In this document: positions 1 through 10,362 of the stretch, in pieces
Layout of the letters: every line of letters begins with the position of its first letter
How positions within the stretch are numbered: position 1 is the stretch's first letter
Origin: Clavulina sp. PMI_390
Taxonomy: Eukaryota; Basidiomycota; Agaricomycetes; Cantharellales; Hydnaceae
Assembly: GCA_015039315.1 (NCBI GenBank)
Contig: WIDE01000111.1
Span: 43,943-107,942, forward strand
DNA: 64,000 nucleotides
Direction: 5' to 3'
Notes under the pieces: model-generated
Told to the model about the DNA's origin: nothing
The model's input: the letters and a program-made list of their open reading frames with translations, nothing else
Database searches by the model: none
Made by a program: the position numbers and the translations under genes

Positions 1-205
1 GTCGCTCTCTTCGATTTTTTTCGGGGCCTTTGTGAATACAACCAGTAAAAATACCTCACGAATGTTGATTTCTTTTTCTGGGATTTTCGATCATGAGGAT
101 CAACACGGCTTCAAGTTGATGTGTAGAGTTCCCACGATATTTGTATTGAGGGGTCGAGCACGTGACCGGACCTTCATCGTCCACGTCGCGTCCCAAAAGT
201 TAGCC

Positions 206-3200
206 ATGGACACACAGATGCAGCTACCCCCAGGCTGGACTGCCGAATGGTGAGGAAATAAGACTGTATTCTTAATGCAGCTTGTGTCTAATCTTTAAAC
301 CCGCCCATTCAGGAATGCCGAGAATCAGCGGTACTACTTCATTGGTGGGTCTTGGACTGGGATATTTTCGGTGTGCTAAGGTTCTCATAACTCTGATAGA
401 TACTGCGACCGGCCATACTCAGTGGGAACCCCCAACTGAACCCGATCCAGAAGCTCCTCAATTCGTCGAGCAGCAGCAGGCTGCCCCGGCTGCTTCCCAT
501 GGCAAGAAACGTCAGTACGCGGCAGGTCAAACACAAGCCTACCAAGGTACTTCGGAGACTGCTCCATCTTGGACCGACCAGTCCGGCGGAATGCAAGCTG
601 GAGCTGGGGTTGGAGGACAGCTGTTCACCCCCGGATTGTCAAACCCTACTGGCTTTCAACAACAGCAAGCGGCTCCGTACTTTGCACCCCAGGATGCTCA
701 ATATGGTGGCCAACCTCATGCCGCTGCACCACCATACCAGCAACAACCTATGGGCCAGCTGAATGATCAGTTCAGTAATATGAATCTTCAAGGTGGTCAA
801 AAGCAGGTGTGTCAATGACAAGTTCGTTCGTCGTCGTTGAGCATTGCTCATTATTTCCACCTACTAGTATTCGCTTATGACGACGAATCTTATTGGCACT
901 CTGGCCGATCCCATTGAACTGCGTCGCCCTCCACCCGAGATTCGCCTTCCCCCCAATGCTTGCTTGTCCCAAAACCCACTCGCAAATGCCGATCCTTCCT
1001 ACATGCGATCCACCATCAATACTGTGCCCACTACTAGTGCGGTTCTCAACAAGTCGAAACTTCCATTTGCACTAGTGCTCACTCCCCATAGGAGCATTCA
1101 AGAGGGTGACGTGAGCTTATTACTGTCTATTTCGTCATGTGTTCTGTTCGCTAACAAGAAGCACATGCTCACGTAGGAACCTGTACCGATTATTTCTGAC
1201 AGCGTGATTGCACGATGTCGTCGATGCCGATCGTACATCAACCCTTATGTCCAGTTCATTGACGGAGGAAATCGCTGGCGATGCGTCTTGTGCAACATGT
1301 CAAACGAGGTTCCTCAGCTTTTCGACTGGGACCAGGAAAAGAACCAACCCGCTGATCGGTGGAGCCGGTTGGAGCTTAATTATTCTTGTGTTGAATATGT
1401 TGCACCCATAGAGTACATGGTGAGCAGACCGTCCACTACTGGGCGTACATCACCGTATTTTCTGAAAATATTTGGCAGGTTCGACCTCCCCAACCCCCAG
1501 TCTATGTCTTCCTTATCGACGTTTCGCATGCATCTGTACAATCAGGTTAGTCGACCAGCCTCCTGTTATTTGTCTTGCCAGCTCAACGAATGATAGGGAT
1601 GGTGGCTACCGCTACAAGGACGATACTTGAGTCTTTAGACAGATTACCCAACAAAGATGATAGAACAAAAATCGCTTTCATCTGTTTCGACACCGCCTTG
1701 CACTTCTTCTCCATCTCGGTATGTCTTCCTCAATCTCCACGTTCAATCATGCACCTCATTCTAACGTACTTGTTTTGCAGCCTGGTTCGACAGAATCTAC
1801 CATGCTGGTAGTTTCCGATCTGGAGGACGTCTTCCTTCCAAAGCCAAATGACTTGCTCGTCAACCTCACTGAAGCCAAGGCAGGTGTTGCGGCTCTCCTC
1901 GAAAAGATCCCTGGAATGTTCGCGGAGTCACACGCCATTGGAAGTGCTTTAGGGCCTGCTCTCCAAGCCGCCTACAAAATGACGGTATGAATCAGTTCGA
2001 CTTGGGTCAGATACTTGTTCTGAATTTCCCTGGGCCGCTCTAGGTGTCCATCGGCTCGAAAATCATTGTTCTCACGGCGAGCATGCCAACTCTTGGTGCA
2101 GGTGCCTTGAAAAATCGCGAGGACCCCAAACTCCTGGGCACCGCGAAGGTAGGATTACTGTTCCTTTCCCTGCTTCAAGCCATGCTAATCAGCACCCGGT
2201 AGGAATCGACTCTTCTCCGAGATGCAAACGGATTCTACAAGACATTTGCTATCGATTGTTCGAGGGCTCAAATCTCCGTGGACATGTTCCTCTTCAGCTC
2301 CACCTACACCGACGTCGCGACCCTCAACCATCTTCCGCACTACACCTCAGGGCAAACTTACTACTATCCAGCCTTCAATGCCGCGCGGTCCGAAGACGCA
2401 ATCAAATTTGCTCATGAATTTGGCGAAGTGTTGGCTACACCCATTGGCTTCGAAGGCGTCATCCGTGTTCGTGCATCCAAAGGTCAGACCTCCTTTCTTT
2501 GTGTCGTGATACCAATCCTCATGTCCAGCTTGTATCATAGGCTTACGGATGTCAGCCTTCCATGGCAACTTCTTTGTTCGGTCGACCGATCTCCTCTCCA
2601 TGCCCTCCATTCCTGAGGACCAGTCATACTCGATTGAAATCCAAATCGACGAGAACATAAACTCGCCATTTGTTGTTTTCCAGACTGCTGTTCTCCATAC
2701 CTCCTGCGAAGGCGAGCGCCGTATCCGTGTCATCACTTTGGCCCTCCCCACCACCTCCAACCTGTCGGAACTTTACTCATCCGCCGATCAAATCGCCATT
2801 GCTACTTTCCTGGCAAGCAAGGCGGTTGAGCGGTCCATGAGCCATAAACTGGAAGATGCACGCGATGCCGTGACCAATAAGATGGTGGACATTCTGACGA
2901 CGTACAAAGCTTCTATGACGGCATCCGGTAGCGGCGCCAGTGCGCAGTTGAACATCGCCGATAACCTGAAGATGCTTCCAATGCTTTGTCTTGGGCTTAT
3001 CAAACATGTTGGTCATAATTTTTCCTGGCAATTGGCAAATTTGAGATTGACCTCTATTTCGCGGTTTCCCCTTAGGTTGGGCTTCGTCAAAGCACCCAGA
3101 TTCCGCCAGACCTTCGTGCTTATGCTCAGGCGCTACTTAGCACACTCCCCAGTCAAACCCTTATCCCTTACATTCATCCCACTTTCTTTGCTTTGCACAC

Positions 3201-3886
3201 AATGCCTCCTGAGGTAAGTCCCAAATTTGTAATTGTTGTTTCGTATGCCAAGTCATATCCTAATCATAATGGCTCCAGTGCGGGACCATTGGTGAAGAGG
3301 GACTTATCATGCCGACCCCGCTTCCGCTCACCAGCGAGCGGTTAGAGCGGCACGGTCTCTATCTGATAGAAGACGGCCAAACCATCTTCCTTTGGGTGGG
3401 CCGCGACGCCGTGCCTCAGTTAGTTATTGATGTCTTCGATCTTCCGAGCTACGCGGATCTTCGTGGTGGGAAGGTGTGTACTATTTTTGGTTCAGAGCCT
3501 CTATCCCCACTTGGTTGCTAAACTGCCCAAATCTATGATTGCTCACATGCCCGATTATTGCCTACCGCTCGTTTCCTTGGTCATATAGGCGAGCATCCCG
3601 CTCTTGGAAAACTCGTTCTCACAACGCATCAACGCCATTATCGCTAAAACGAGGGAAATGCGCAGAGGCGTGTATCGTCCATACCTCTTCATTATCAAGG
3701 AGGACGGCGAGCCCCCGCTCCGGTCATGGGCCCTTAGTGCCCTTATCCAAGATCGCGCGGATTCCGCCCCTAGCTACGCCCAATACCTCTCTCAATTGAA
3801 GGACAGGGTATGAAACGTGTTTCTTTCCTACTCCTATCTAGGTCTTAACTGATTGCTCCTGTCTACAGGTCAACGTCTCTAACTAA
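206..3886 (+). CDS. SEC24: COPII coat protein Sec24 with N-terminal WW domain
   Basis: Sec24 is the cargo-binding subunit of the COPII inner coat, pairing with Sec23 on ER exit sites. The ATG at 206 opens a WW domain once the first two introns (250-312 and 345-399) are removed: LPPGW, then RYYFIDTATG, then HTQWEPP. A Q/P/G-rich linker follows to about 806. The coat core runs from 868: the zinc-finger pairs CRRC and CVLC (about 1210-1300), the trunk (FLIDVS, IAFICFD, then [10 protein letters not shown] near 2240), the beta-sandwich and helical part, and the gelsolin-like end ([10 protein letters not shown] near 3385; [20 protein letters not shown] near 3630). The last short exon, after the acceptor at 3867-3868, gives VNVSN and TAA. 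About thirteen exons, no break seen. The WW domain is the one unusual element. The Sec24 call is firm; individual exon edges are less so. Confidence 0.93.
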
Positions 3887-4560
3887 GGGTGCTTAGAATG
3901 GACGATGATGAATTTCAATACCAAGTTAGTGGCAATTGCTCGTGTTGACGCCAATTGTAAATCCCCAATCACCTCCAAGGATTTGTTTGGTGATCTTGTT
4001 TGGCCACCGAATACCATGAGTCAAGAGTCGCCCAATCTCCGTCATACTATTCGTGAGAAAAAGAAGCCGTGCCTGGCTTGTAAGCGTAGAAGCTTACCTG
4101 TTGGAGCCCCCATGTGGGATATCTGAGTTGCACCGAAGGTTGCGAGAGTATTTCTCCGCCAGCTTTGACAATCTGATCCATTGCGCCCTCAACGCCGCGT
4201 ACATCCCGACGTCGAGCTTAGATCTTAGTACGCATCAGTGATCCCCTCTTCCGAGCAACGTTGCCTTTTGATGTATTTCACATCAAGCTTGAAATTTAGG
4301 GGGCGTTAAGTCATATGCCCGCACGCTCCACAAAACGGCCTATGCTTCTTGAAGAACACTAGTCAACGACTATTCTTAGCTTTATTGCAACTGAACGGCC
4401 CTGGAATTCGTGATGCCATGTATCCGCTGTGGCGCCGCACGCTGATCACACCCACATTATCATATTCTGACCTGCCAAAGCTTGAGCGGCCGACACAATG
4501 CAGCTTAAGGCCACCACTGAACCCGCCCTGTATCCGTCTGATGGTTTCAGTTGATGGGAA
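3887..4560. other. Intergenic, no gene recognised
   Basis: This interval between SEC24 and the pheromone gene contains only short open frames, the longest about 75 codons, on both strands. None gives a protein I recognise or a plausible spliced model. It probably holds the SEC24 3' UTR and the distal promoter of the pheromone gene. Confidence 0.5.
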
Positions 4561-4564
4561 GAGG

Positions 4565-4570
4565 TATAAA
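4565..4570 (+). promoter_or_regulatory. TATA box of the pheromone gene
   Basis: A TATAAA hexamer lies 103 bp upstream of the pheromone ATG. The stretch from about 4610 to the ATG is pyrimidine-rich with CAAAC and CCAATAAC elements, as in short highly expressed fungal genes. The role is inferred from position. Confidence 0.5.
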
Positions 4571-4672
4571 GAGCCCAAGGATCGCTGAGACGAATCTCCT
4601 CACTTCGCAAGTCCCCCTGATCTCTCGAGCTTGCTCAAACAAACTCTCCTCCTAATCAACCCAATAACTCAA

Positions 4673-4801
4673 ATGGATTCCATCTTCACCATCTTCTTCG
4701 GTGCCTCTGAGCCCACCCCCGTTGAGACCGCCGCCATTGAGGAGGTCGAGTTCACCAACGAGGATGATGGAAGCGGCAACACCAGCTGTGTCATTGCTTA
4801 G
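4673..4801 (+). CDS. Lipopeptide mating pheromone precursor (CaaX)
   Basis: A complete single-exon 42-codon frame. It begins MDSIFTIFFG, continues with an acidic middle (VETAAIEEVEF, then TNEDDGSGNTS) and ends in the CaaX box CVIA directly before TAG. In Agaricomycetes, precursors of this size and plan (an MDS-F start, an acidic pro-region and a C-terminal Cys-aliphatic-aliphatic-X) are farnesylated, carboxymethylated and trimmed. The mature peptide is exported to activate STE3-type receptors. It has its own TATA box at 4565 and a pyrimidine-rich leader. A donor-like GTACGT at 4804 and an acceptor-like CTACAG near 4911 suggest a 3' UTR intron. No STE3 receptor lies in the window, so this is either a pheromone locus continuing elsewhere or an orphan gene. 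The farnesylation site is plain; the mature N-terminus cannot be placed. A small unrelated CaaX protein is the alternative. Confidence 0.82.
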   Translation: MDSIFTIFFGASEPTPVETAAIEEVEFTNEDDGSGNTSCVIA

Positions 4802-5636
4802 GGGTACGTCCTTTCCCACTACTTACGCTCTTCCAGCGCTAGCTGTGCCATCTCTCAACGCCCTACGCTATCTTCTTGTTGCTGATTCCTGTTTGAACCT
4901 TCTCTCTACAGTGCTATCATCGCTCTAATGACATTGTCCTGTCTACCAATCCCACAATCCCGCTCTGATCCAACTTCCCTAATCATCTTAACTCGTATTG
5001 CGATGAACCCCTCCCCCTGCTCTGACGCCTATCCACAAACCAACTCTTCGTTCTTCGTTACTGGGTTGTTGGCTTGCTTCGATCACTCGTCGCTCCGCCT
5101 CAACGTATCATTATCAATTACTTTGTTCTCTTTCGCTTGAAGTCGTCTACTTCTAGTCGGCTCAAAGCCCTCCTTTGTGTCTGGGTCTTCTGATGTATCC
5201 TCTGGTTAAACAAATTAGTACTTTGTAATGATACAGTGTTTTTCCGTTCATTCGCCTTGCGTCCCCAAAATCGATCCAAGAAGCTGTGGAGTCGGTAGCA
5301 GCTTCATCTACCACAAGGCTAGTCTATTTTTCGTAACATTCCATATCGCTTCAGTGTGAAGTTACTCTGCCAAGGACGCCAGACACAGTCGTGTTCGCCT
5401 GTGAGCTGAGCCTCGGCGATTTCGCCGACCAGACTGCTGTGGCTCCTTGTTTGTCCGTCAATTGAGATCGACCTATAAATCGACCCAACTTGTTGGTGTG
5501 CGATAGGCAGCAGTTATCTTGAGATCGTTTACGCTATCAAACTACCTCTTACCGGTCTGTTATCATTCTGATCTCAATATTTACCCAAAGGTCATGAGAT
5601 ACACAATAAGGGTGGGACCGTCACGACCAAAAGCCC
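4802..5636. other. Intergenic: pheromone 3' UTR and upstream region of the DUF1479 gene
   Basis: No convincing protein is encoded. The first about 110 bp may be a 3' UTR intron of the pheromone gene. The rest is pyrimidine-rich and leads to the TATA box of the next gene. I looked for a second CaaX precursor here on the + strand and did not find one. Confidence 0.45.
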
Positions 5637-5644
5637 TATATAAA
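5637..5644 (+). promoter_or_regulatory. TATA box of the DUF1479 gene
   Basis: TATATAAA lies 49 bp upstream of the ATG at 5693, separated by a C/T-rich leader. The short distance means a short 5' UTR if it is used. Confidence 0.55.
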
Positions 5645-5692
5645 GGCTCCCTTACCCCACTTCTCAGTCTCAACCACCACCATCTTCGTTCC

Positions 5693-7716
5693 ATGTCTAG
5701 CATTAACAAGTACAATAACGACTCTAGTAAATCTGGAGGCGACATCTCCGACGCTTTCGCCTCTATGGCGGGAGTTCAGGCTGGTCAGCTTCCACCCCGA
5801 TTCACAGAGCTGAAGAATCGGCTGGTGTCTTCTCCTGCCGTCCGTGAGAGTATGTTGGATACCTGGAAGGAGGTTTTGGAGGGCGTCAACGCCGTTACTG
5901 AGACAATTCGTCAAAAGGGCGGGTCTGTGAGTACCGATTCTTCCCGTAACAGTTCGTATCTCAAGTTGGGGTCGTCAGCTGAGTTATTTCACTTGATGAA
6001 TAGATGATCCCCCAAATCCCCTATGATGCTATCGCTTCTGGAAGCCTTACTCCCCAACAGATCCAAGAGCTCAAAACTGTTGGCACAGTCATCGTGAAAG
6101 GTGCTGTTCCGCAACAAGTACGAGGGCTCACTGTGAGATCGGTTTCCCACAGCATCTCACGACCTACTACAGGAAGCTCTTCAGTGGAAAGCTCGGATAC
6201 AGGAGTATGCCAAGGAGAACAAGGATCTTGCGAGAGGTTTGTCTATCTTCCATTATGCTTTGCGTTCGATCCGAAGTATATCCGAACCCTCTCCACCTCC
6301 CTAGGCTTTCCGGTTGAGAACCCTCAAGTGAGAGAGCTCTTTGATTTCACCATGAGCTTCTGACCGAATTGCGCCGCGCAGGTATGGGAATTCTACCACA
6401 GCAAATCTCAAATGGAGGCTCGAACACATCCAAATGTCCTTGGCACCCAAGCATTTTTGCTTAAGCAATGGCACGCCTCAGACAACACTGAGGTCGACCT
6501 TGATACCCCACTCTGCTACTTTGATAGGTTGAGGATAAGGTTTCCAGGGGATGCCAAATTTGCGCTAGGTAGAATGATTATGCGGTTTCGGTACCGTCCA
6601 CACAACTCACTCATGCATTCTAGGCCCTCACATTGACGGCGGCTCAGTCGAGCGGTGGGAAGACCCAAGTGCGTCCCTCTCCTTTAATTTCATATCGATG
6701 TTGTCGTCTTTCTCACTGTTCTTCGGCAGCCTATTGGCAGTGCTTCCAAAAACTGCTCACCCCTCAGTGGAAGGAACATGATCCATTTGACGCAACGAAT
6801 CGTATTGGTGCTATAATGGACATGTACAAAGGGCAAGGTGCTGTGAGTGTGCCAAACGCTCCATTCTCTGATAGTGGAGCTGACCGTCGTCTATACTGCA
6901 AGTGCAACGTCTTCCGTCCATGGCAAGGGTGGCTCTCTATGTCAACTACTAGGGCAAATGAAGGCACACTCCAAGTCTTCCCCAATGTCCTCCTATCCTC
7001 CGCTTACTGGGTACTTCGCCCATTCTTCAAACCTTCTCAGTCCCTCCAGCAACTTGGAGGTGACAAGGACAAGTACCTTGCCTTTGAGAACTGGTCACAA
7101 CTCGATCTCGACAGCCCTAATTTCCCCAATAGTGTCCCCGGAAGAGGGCAGGAGCTCAACCTAGATTCACACCCCCACTTGGACTTGGCAAGAACCATGA
7201 CCAGCCTGCCTCTCGTGAGTGTTGCAAACTCTGTACAGGTATCGATGATTTTGGTAATTGATCCAAATCGCAATCTGCCGGTAGGTTGAACCAGGTGATC
7301 AGGTTTATTGGCACTGCGATGTCATCCATGCTGTGGAATCACGCAACGCCGGTACGGGCGACTCGAGTGTTATGTATATCCCCGCCGTCCCTTTGACTGT
7401 GAATAAGTGCGTACACGATCTTCTCTTTCTGTTCGTCTCAATACTTTGCTGATTGTACCCCAATACAATCCTGTCATATCATAGTGCGGAGTATCTTGCT
7501 GCCCAGCGCGCAGCCTTCCTTACGGGCTACCCACCTTTCGACTTCTCCGGTGGGGAGGGAGAAATGCACTTTGTCAATCGTGCGGGCAAGGAGGATATTC
7601 ACCCTGACGTGATCGCTCAGCGCGCTATGGGCTTTGTACACTTCGACCTGGCAGGCGTCAATGCCACCAGCGGCAAGGCTAGTTTGACGAAAAAAGCCAA
7701 CGAGTGGCTGTTCTGA
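5693..7716 (+). CDS. DUF1479 family protein (YbiU-like, putative 2-oxoglutarate/Fe(II) oxygenase fold)
   Basis: Spliced, this gives a protein of roughly 450-480 residues matching the DUF1479 family found in fungi and bacteria (E. coli YbiU). Landmarks are [13 protein letters not shown] near the start, the [14 protein letters not shown] block around 6630, [13 protein letters not shown] near 6730, [14 protein letters not shown] then EGTLQVFPN near 6900-6990, [16 protein letters not shown] after 7288, and [14 protein letters not shown] near the C-terminus. The HID triad and the later HCD...H residues fit a cupin-type iron site. That is a family inference; no substrate is known to me. The ATG at 5693 is chosen because it follows the TATA box closely. 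At least eight introns of 50-60 bp are needed. A decayed copy of the last exon lies 0.5 kb downstream. Confidence 0.85.
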
Positions 7717-8643
7717 GTGCTGAGACTTTGTTGAAATAAACTCGGCAGAGGTAGACCTATCCAAAGGTGTATGCGGGACATGACTGTCTTACATATTCCT
7801 CACTAAGACAATTCTCCTGTGGGCTATCCGGGCTGTATACAGGTTCTGCATGTTGTAACTGTAGCCGCCTCTTCATGCAATAAAATCTTGTACCTTTAAA
7901 TCGCTCGTGACAACCTTCCTCACCTAGTTATTGCGCAATGTTTGGCAGTCAACGACAAGTGCTTTTGATTGATTGGCACATAGTGTCCCACTGATGTACG
8001 TCAACTCCTCCCGTATTCTACATAGAATTTCGTAGCTCTTACCTGCACTTATTGTCGAGAGCTCTTTCCGGTCACTCAGGCTGATATCGGTCGCTGGGTC
8101 TCTTCATCACGATGTACTTCCGCCGCACGGGGTGAAGGGGATCTTGCCGGTCAGCGCGCGGCTTCCTCACTGGTGGCCCATCTATTGGCTTCTTTGGTGG
8201 GGATGACAAGGTGTATCCACGAGTTGTATCGAGAACAGGCGTCCGCTGAGAAGTGGCTTCACAGCGAACATCCATTCAGCAAGTGAAACTCATGAGTGGC
8301 GATTCTGAATTATACGAGAGAAAGGGCTTTAGAATCCTTGATCGAATGTTCACGTTTGGAAAGAACCTCTGCTTTGGCAGTGGGTATCTCTCTAGATCGT
8401 CAGTTACACAATTCAGTAGCGTTCCTAAAAGTGTATCTTGTGAAGGAAATCACCACTAGTGTTGAGGATCTATTATCCAAAAGGGTCAAGTAGAAGGTCA
8501 GCAATATGCCCGCCAGCTTGAAGGCATCGAAAAGGCCCATAAGATGGTATCAGGATAAAACACAGTATCATACACGCGTCAGCCTGTCAGATGTGCCCAT
8601 TTCCGGGTACAACCACTGCACCAGGCAGCACGAAGGGTAATGA
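7717..8643. other. Intergenic with DUF1479 relic only
   Basis: Apart from the decayed DUF1479 fragment I see no coding signal. The interval lies between a + strand gene and a convergent - strand gene, so it should contain the 3' UTRs of both. Confidence 0.5.
8040..8250 (+). pseudogene. Decayed copy of the DUF1479 last-exon region
   Basis: The stretch at about 8140-8205 aligns with 7490-7555 in the preceding gene. Both have ATCTTGC, then CAGCGCGC(A/G)GC, TTCCT, CCCA(C/T)CT, TTCGACTTCT or TTGGCTTCTT, and a GGTGGGGA block. Just upstream, GATGTACTTCCGCCGC at about 8110 matches TATGTATATCCCCGCCG at 7370. The reading frame is broken and no ATG-to-stop model survives, so this is a relic of a tandem duplication. 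Confidence 0.6.
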
Positions 8644-9649
8644 TTACTTGCTACCGTTACTGACCCCATCCTTTCCGTCAACAAGATTGGCCCCCACCTC
8701 GCTCAGCCACTTCACAAGCCTTGCCTCGTCCATATTCCCATCCTCATCGAAGAAATCGGTATAGGGACGTTCATGAGAAGAGGACGCTTTGCGTAGGACG
8801 GTTTTGGGTTTACCACCGCCAGTATGACGGGAGTAGGAGAGGGTGAGAGAGTAGCGGGGCAAGGTACTGGGGGATAGTAGAGAGAAAGGGTAAGGAAGGG
8901 ACCACGATGAAGATGACGATTTGGAGGACGGAGGGGAGGTGAGGGTCTCGGAGGATATTTCTATCCGCTCGGACTCAATCTTATGTTGAGCGTATAAGGG
9001 AGATGTGTTGAGTAAGGGGTGAAGAGTGAGGAACGTGTGAGAGGGCTCACCCGATTCACGAGCGTCTTGCGCTTGCCAACAAATATTGTCTTGCCCTCGA
9101 CATAGTATGCGTACAACGTTTGGATAGTCGTCAATAGGAAATATCTGTCACAATAGGGGTAAGTCGAGTGTACAAGCACTTGGAATGCCAAGGGAAACTT
9201 ACAGAACTACGCCCACAGTGACAAGAGGCTTGGCTTCGTCAAAGTCGCGCTTCCAGCCATAGTATCCAGTTGCCCCAGCAACAATTACGGATGCCCAACC
9301 AAGAGCTAATCGGACGTCGGTATGACGGTGGCGCGTTCGGAATTGGTCAGGACGCGAGAAGTACTACAATAGAAATATGAAATATCAGTCATCAGCAGCC
9401 CCCAAGGTAGGAAGTGGGATACTTTACCCTCCTGACCGCGTCGTCACACGCGATTTTGAGCTCCGTGACGTTTGCGTTGTTCACTTTCACTGGCTCCAGC
9501 GTCGTGGCAGCAGAAACATCAGCATTAGGCGTCATTGTTGCATCTGAGGACGCAATAGCGCCATTGGGGATGACAGGCTCAGCTCCATCATCCACAACGG
9601 GCGCTGCTCCGTTGGAGGATGCTGCTGCTGCTTGCTTTCTTTTGGCCAT
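8644..9649 (-). CDS. SPC2: Signal peptidase complex subunit 2 (SPC25)
   Basis: This ER-membrane subunit supports the signal peptidase that removes secretory signal peptides. The ATG at 9649 starts MAKRKQAAAASS, followed by an Ala/Asp-rich tail and the conserved VNNANVTELKIACDDAVRR. After an intron comes DVRLALGWASVIVAGATGYY (first membrane span) and DFDEAKPLVTVGVV. After the next intron comes YFLLTTIQTLYAYYVEGKTI (second span), then VGKRKTL. The C-terminal cytosolic domain has the typical short-strand motifs LPRYSLTLSYS near 8850, KASSSHERPYTDFFDEDG and LVKWLSEVGANLV, ending GVSNGSK. Two membrane spans followed by a KS...Y.DFFDE segment is the usual SPC25 plan. Four exons are enough and no defects are visible. 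Confidence 0.9.
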
Positions 9650-10362
9650 CGACGTGTCTGGTGCGGACTTTGCCGCTTCGGCTCCGAACTTCCCTCCATG
9701 TTTGTTGACATTGGGATATTTTTGGCAGACTTCAGCGTTCTATTGGCACATTATCCTGCTTTGGTCCAGAGTAGCCATACGCCTGTATACGAAAGTGGCC
9801 CGAAATTTTTCGTATGGAGGAAGCCTCTAACATCTGGGAGACCTCCACGGAGCCTTCAAGTTCTCTGGGGAGAATTCAGCTGATATGCTCAACTGCTACT
9901 CATCAGGATATCGTTCCGTTCCTCTGTGGCGATCGAGCATTTCGCAGAATCTTCATAGTGTATCCAGGCATATCACAGCACGATTCACGCAGATTTTGTG
10001 CAGACGCCTAGCCGATCAGTAAACTAGACGGAAAGCATAGTTTATATAGCTCACTTCATCCTTTGTCGCCGATTCTGTGTCATAAGCGGGCTGAGAGCCC
10101 GATGACTAGAGTTCCAATTATCAGGTGAAGGTTCACGTTCAGGGTTGAAGCAATGAGGACGACCCCACACAATATTCTCTCAGATTTTATTCCTGGAGAA
10201 CTGGGGAGGCAGGGCCGTAGGGCCGTTGCCAAGTAAACACAAACCAGGGCTTAGCAGAACAGCCCCAGTTAAATAGCTGTGTCACACACTTTAGTGAGAG
10301 ACAAATCATTTGAGCTGAATCGCTAACAGGTGTTGAGTTGCTAACAGAAATATATTGGCGTC
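9650..10362. other. Intergenic, no gene recognised
   Basis: The + strand frames at 9632-9883 and 9814-10011 have no recognisable protein and partly overlap SPC2 antisense. This is most likely the SPC2 promoter plus the 3' UTR of the CBM1 gene. Confidence 0.45.
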
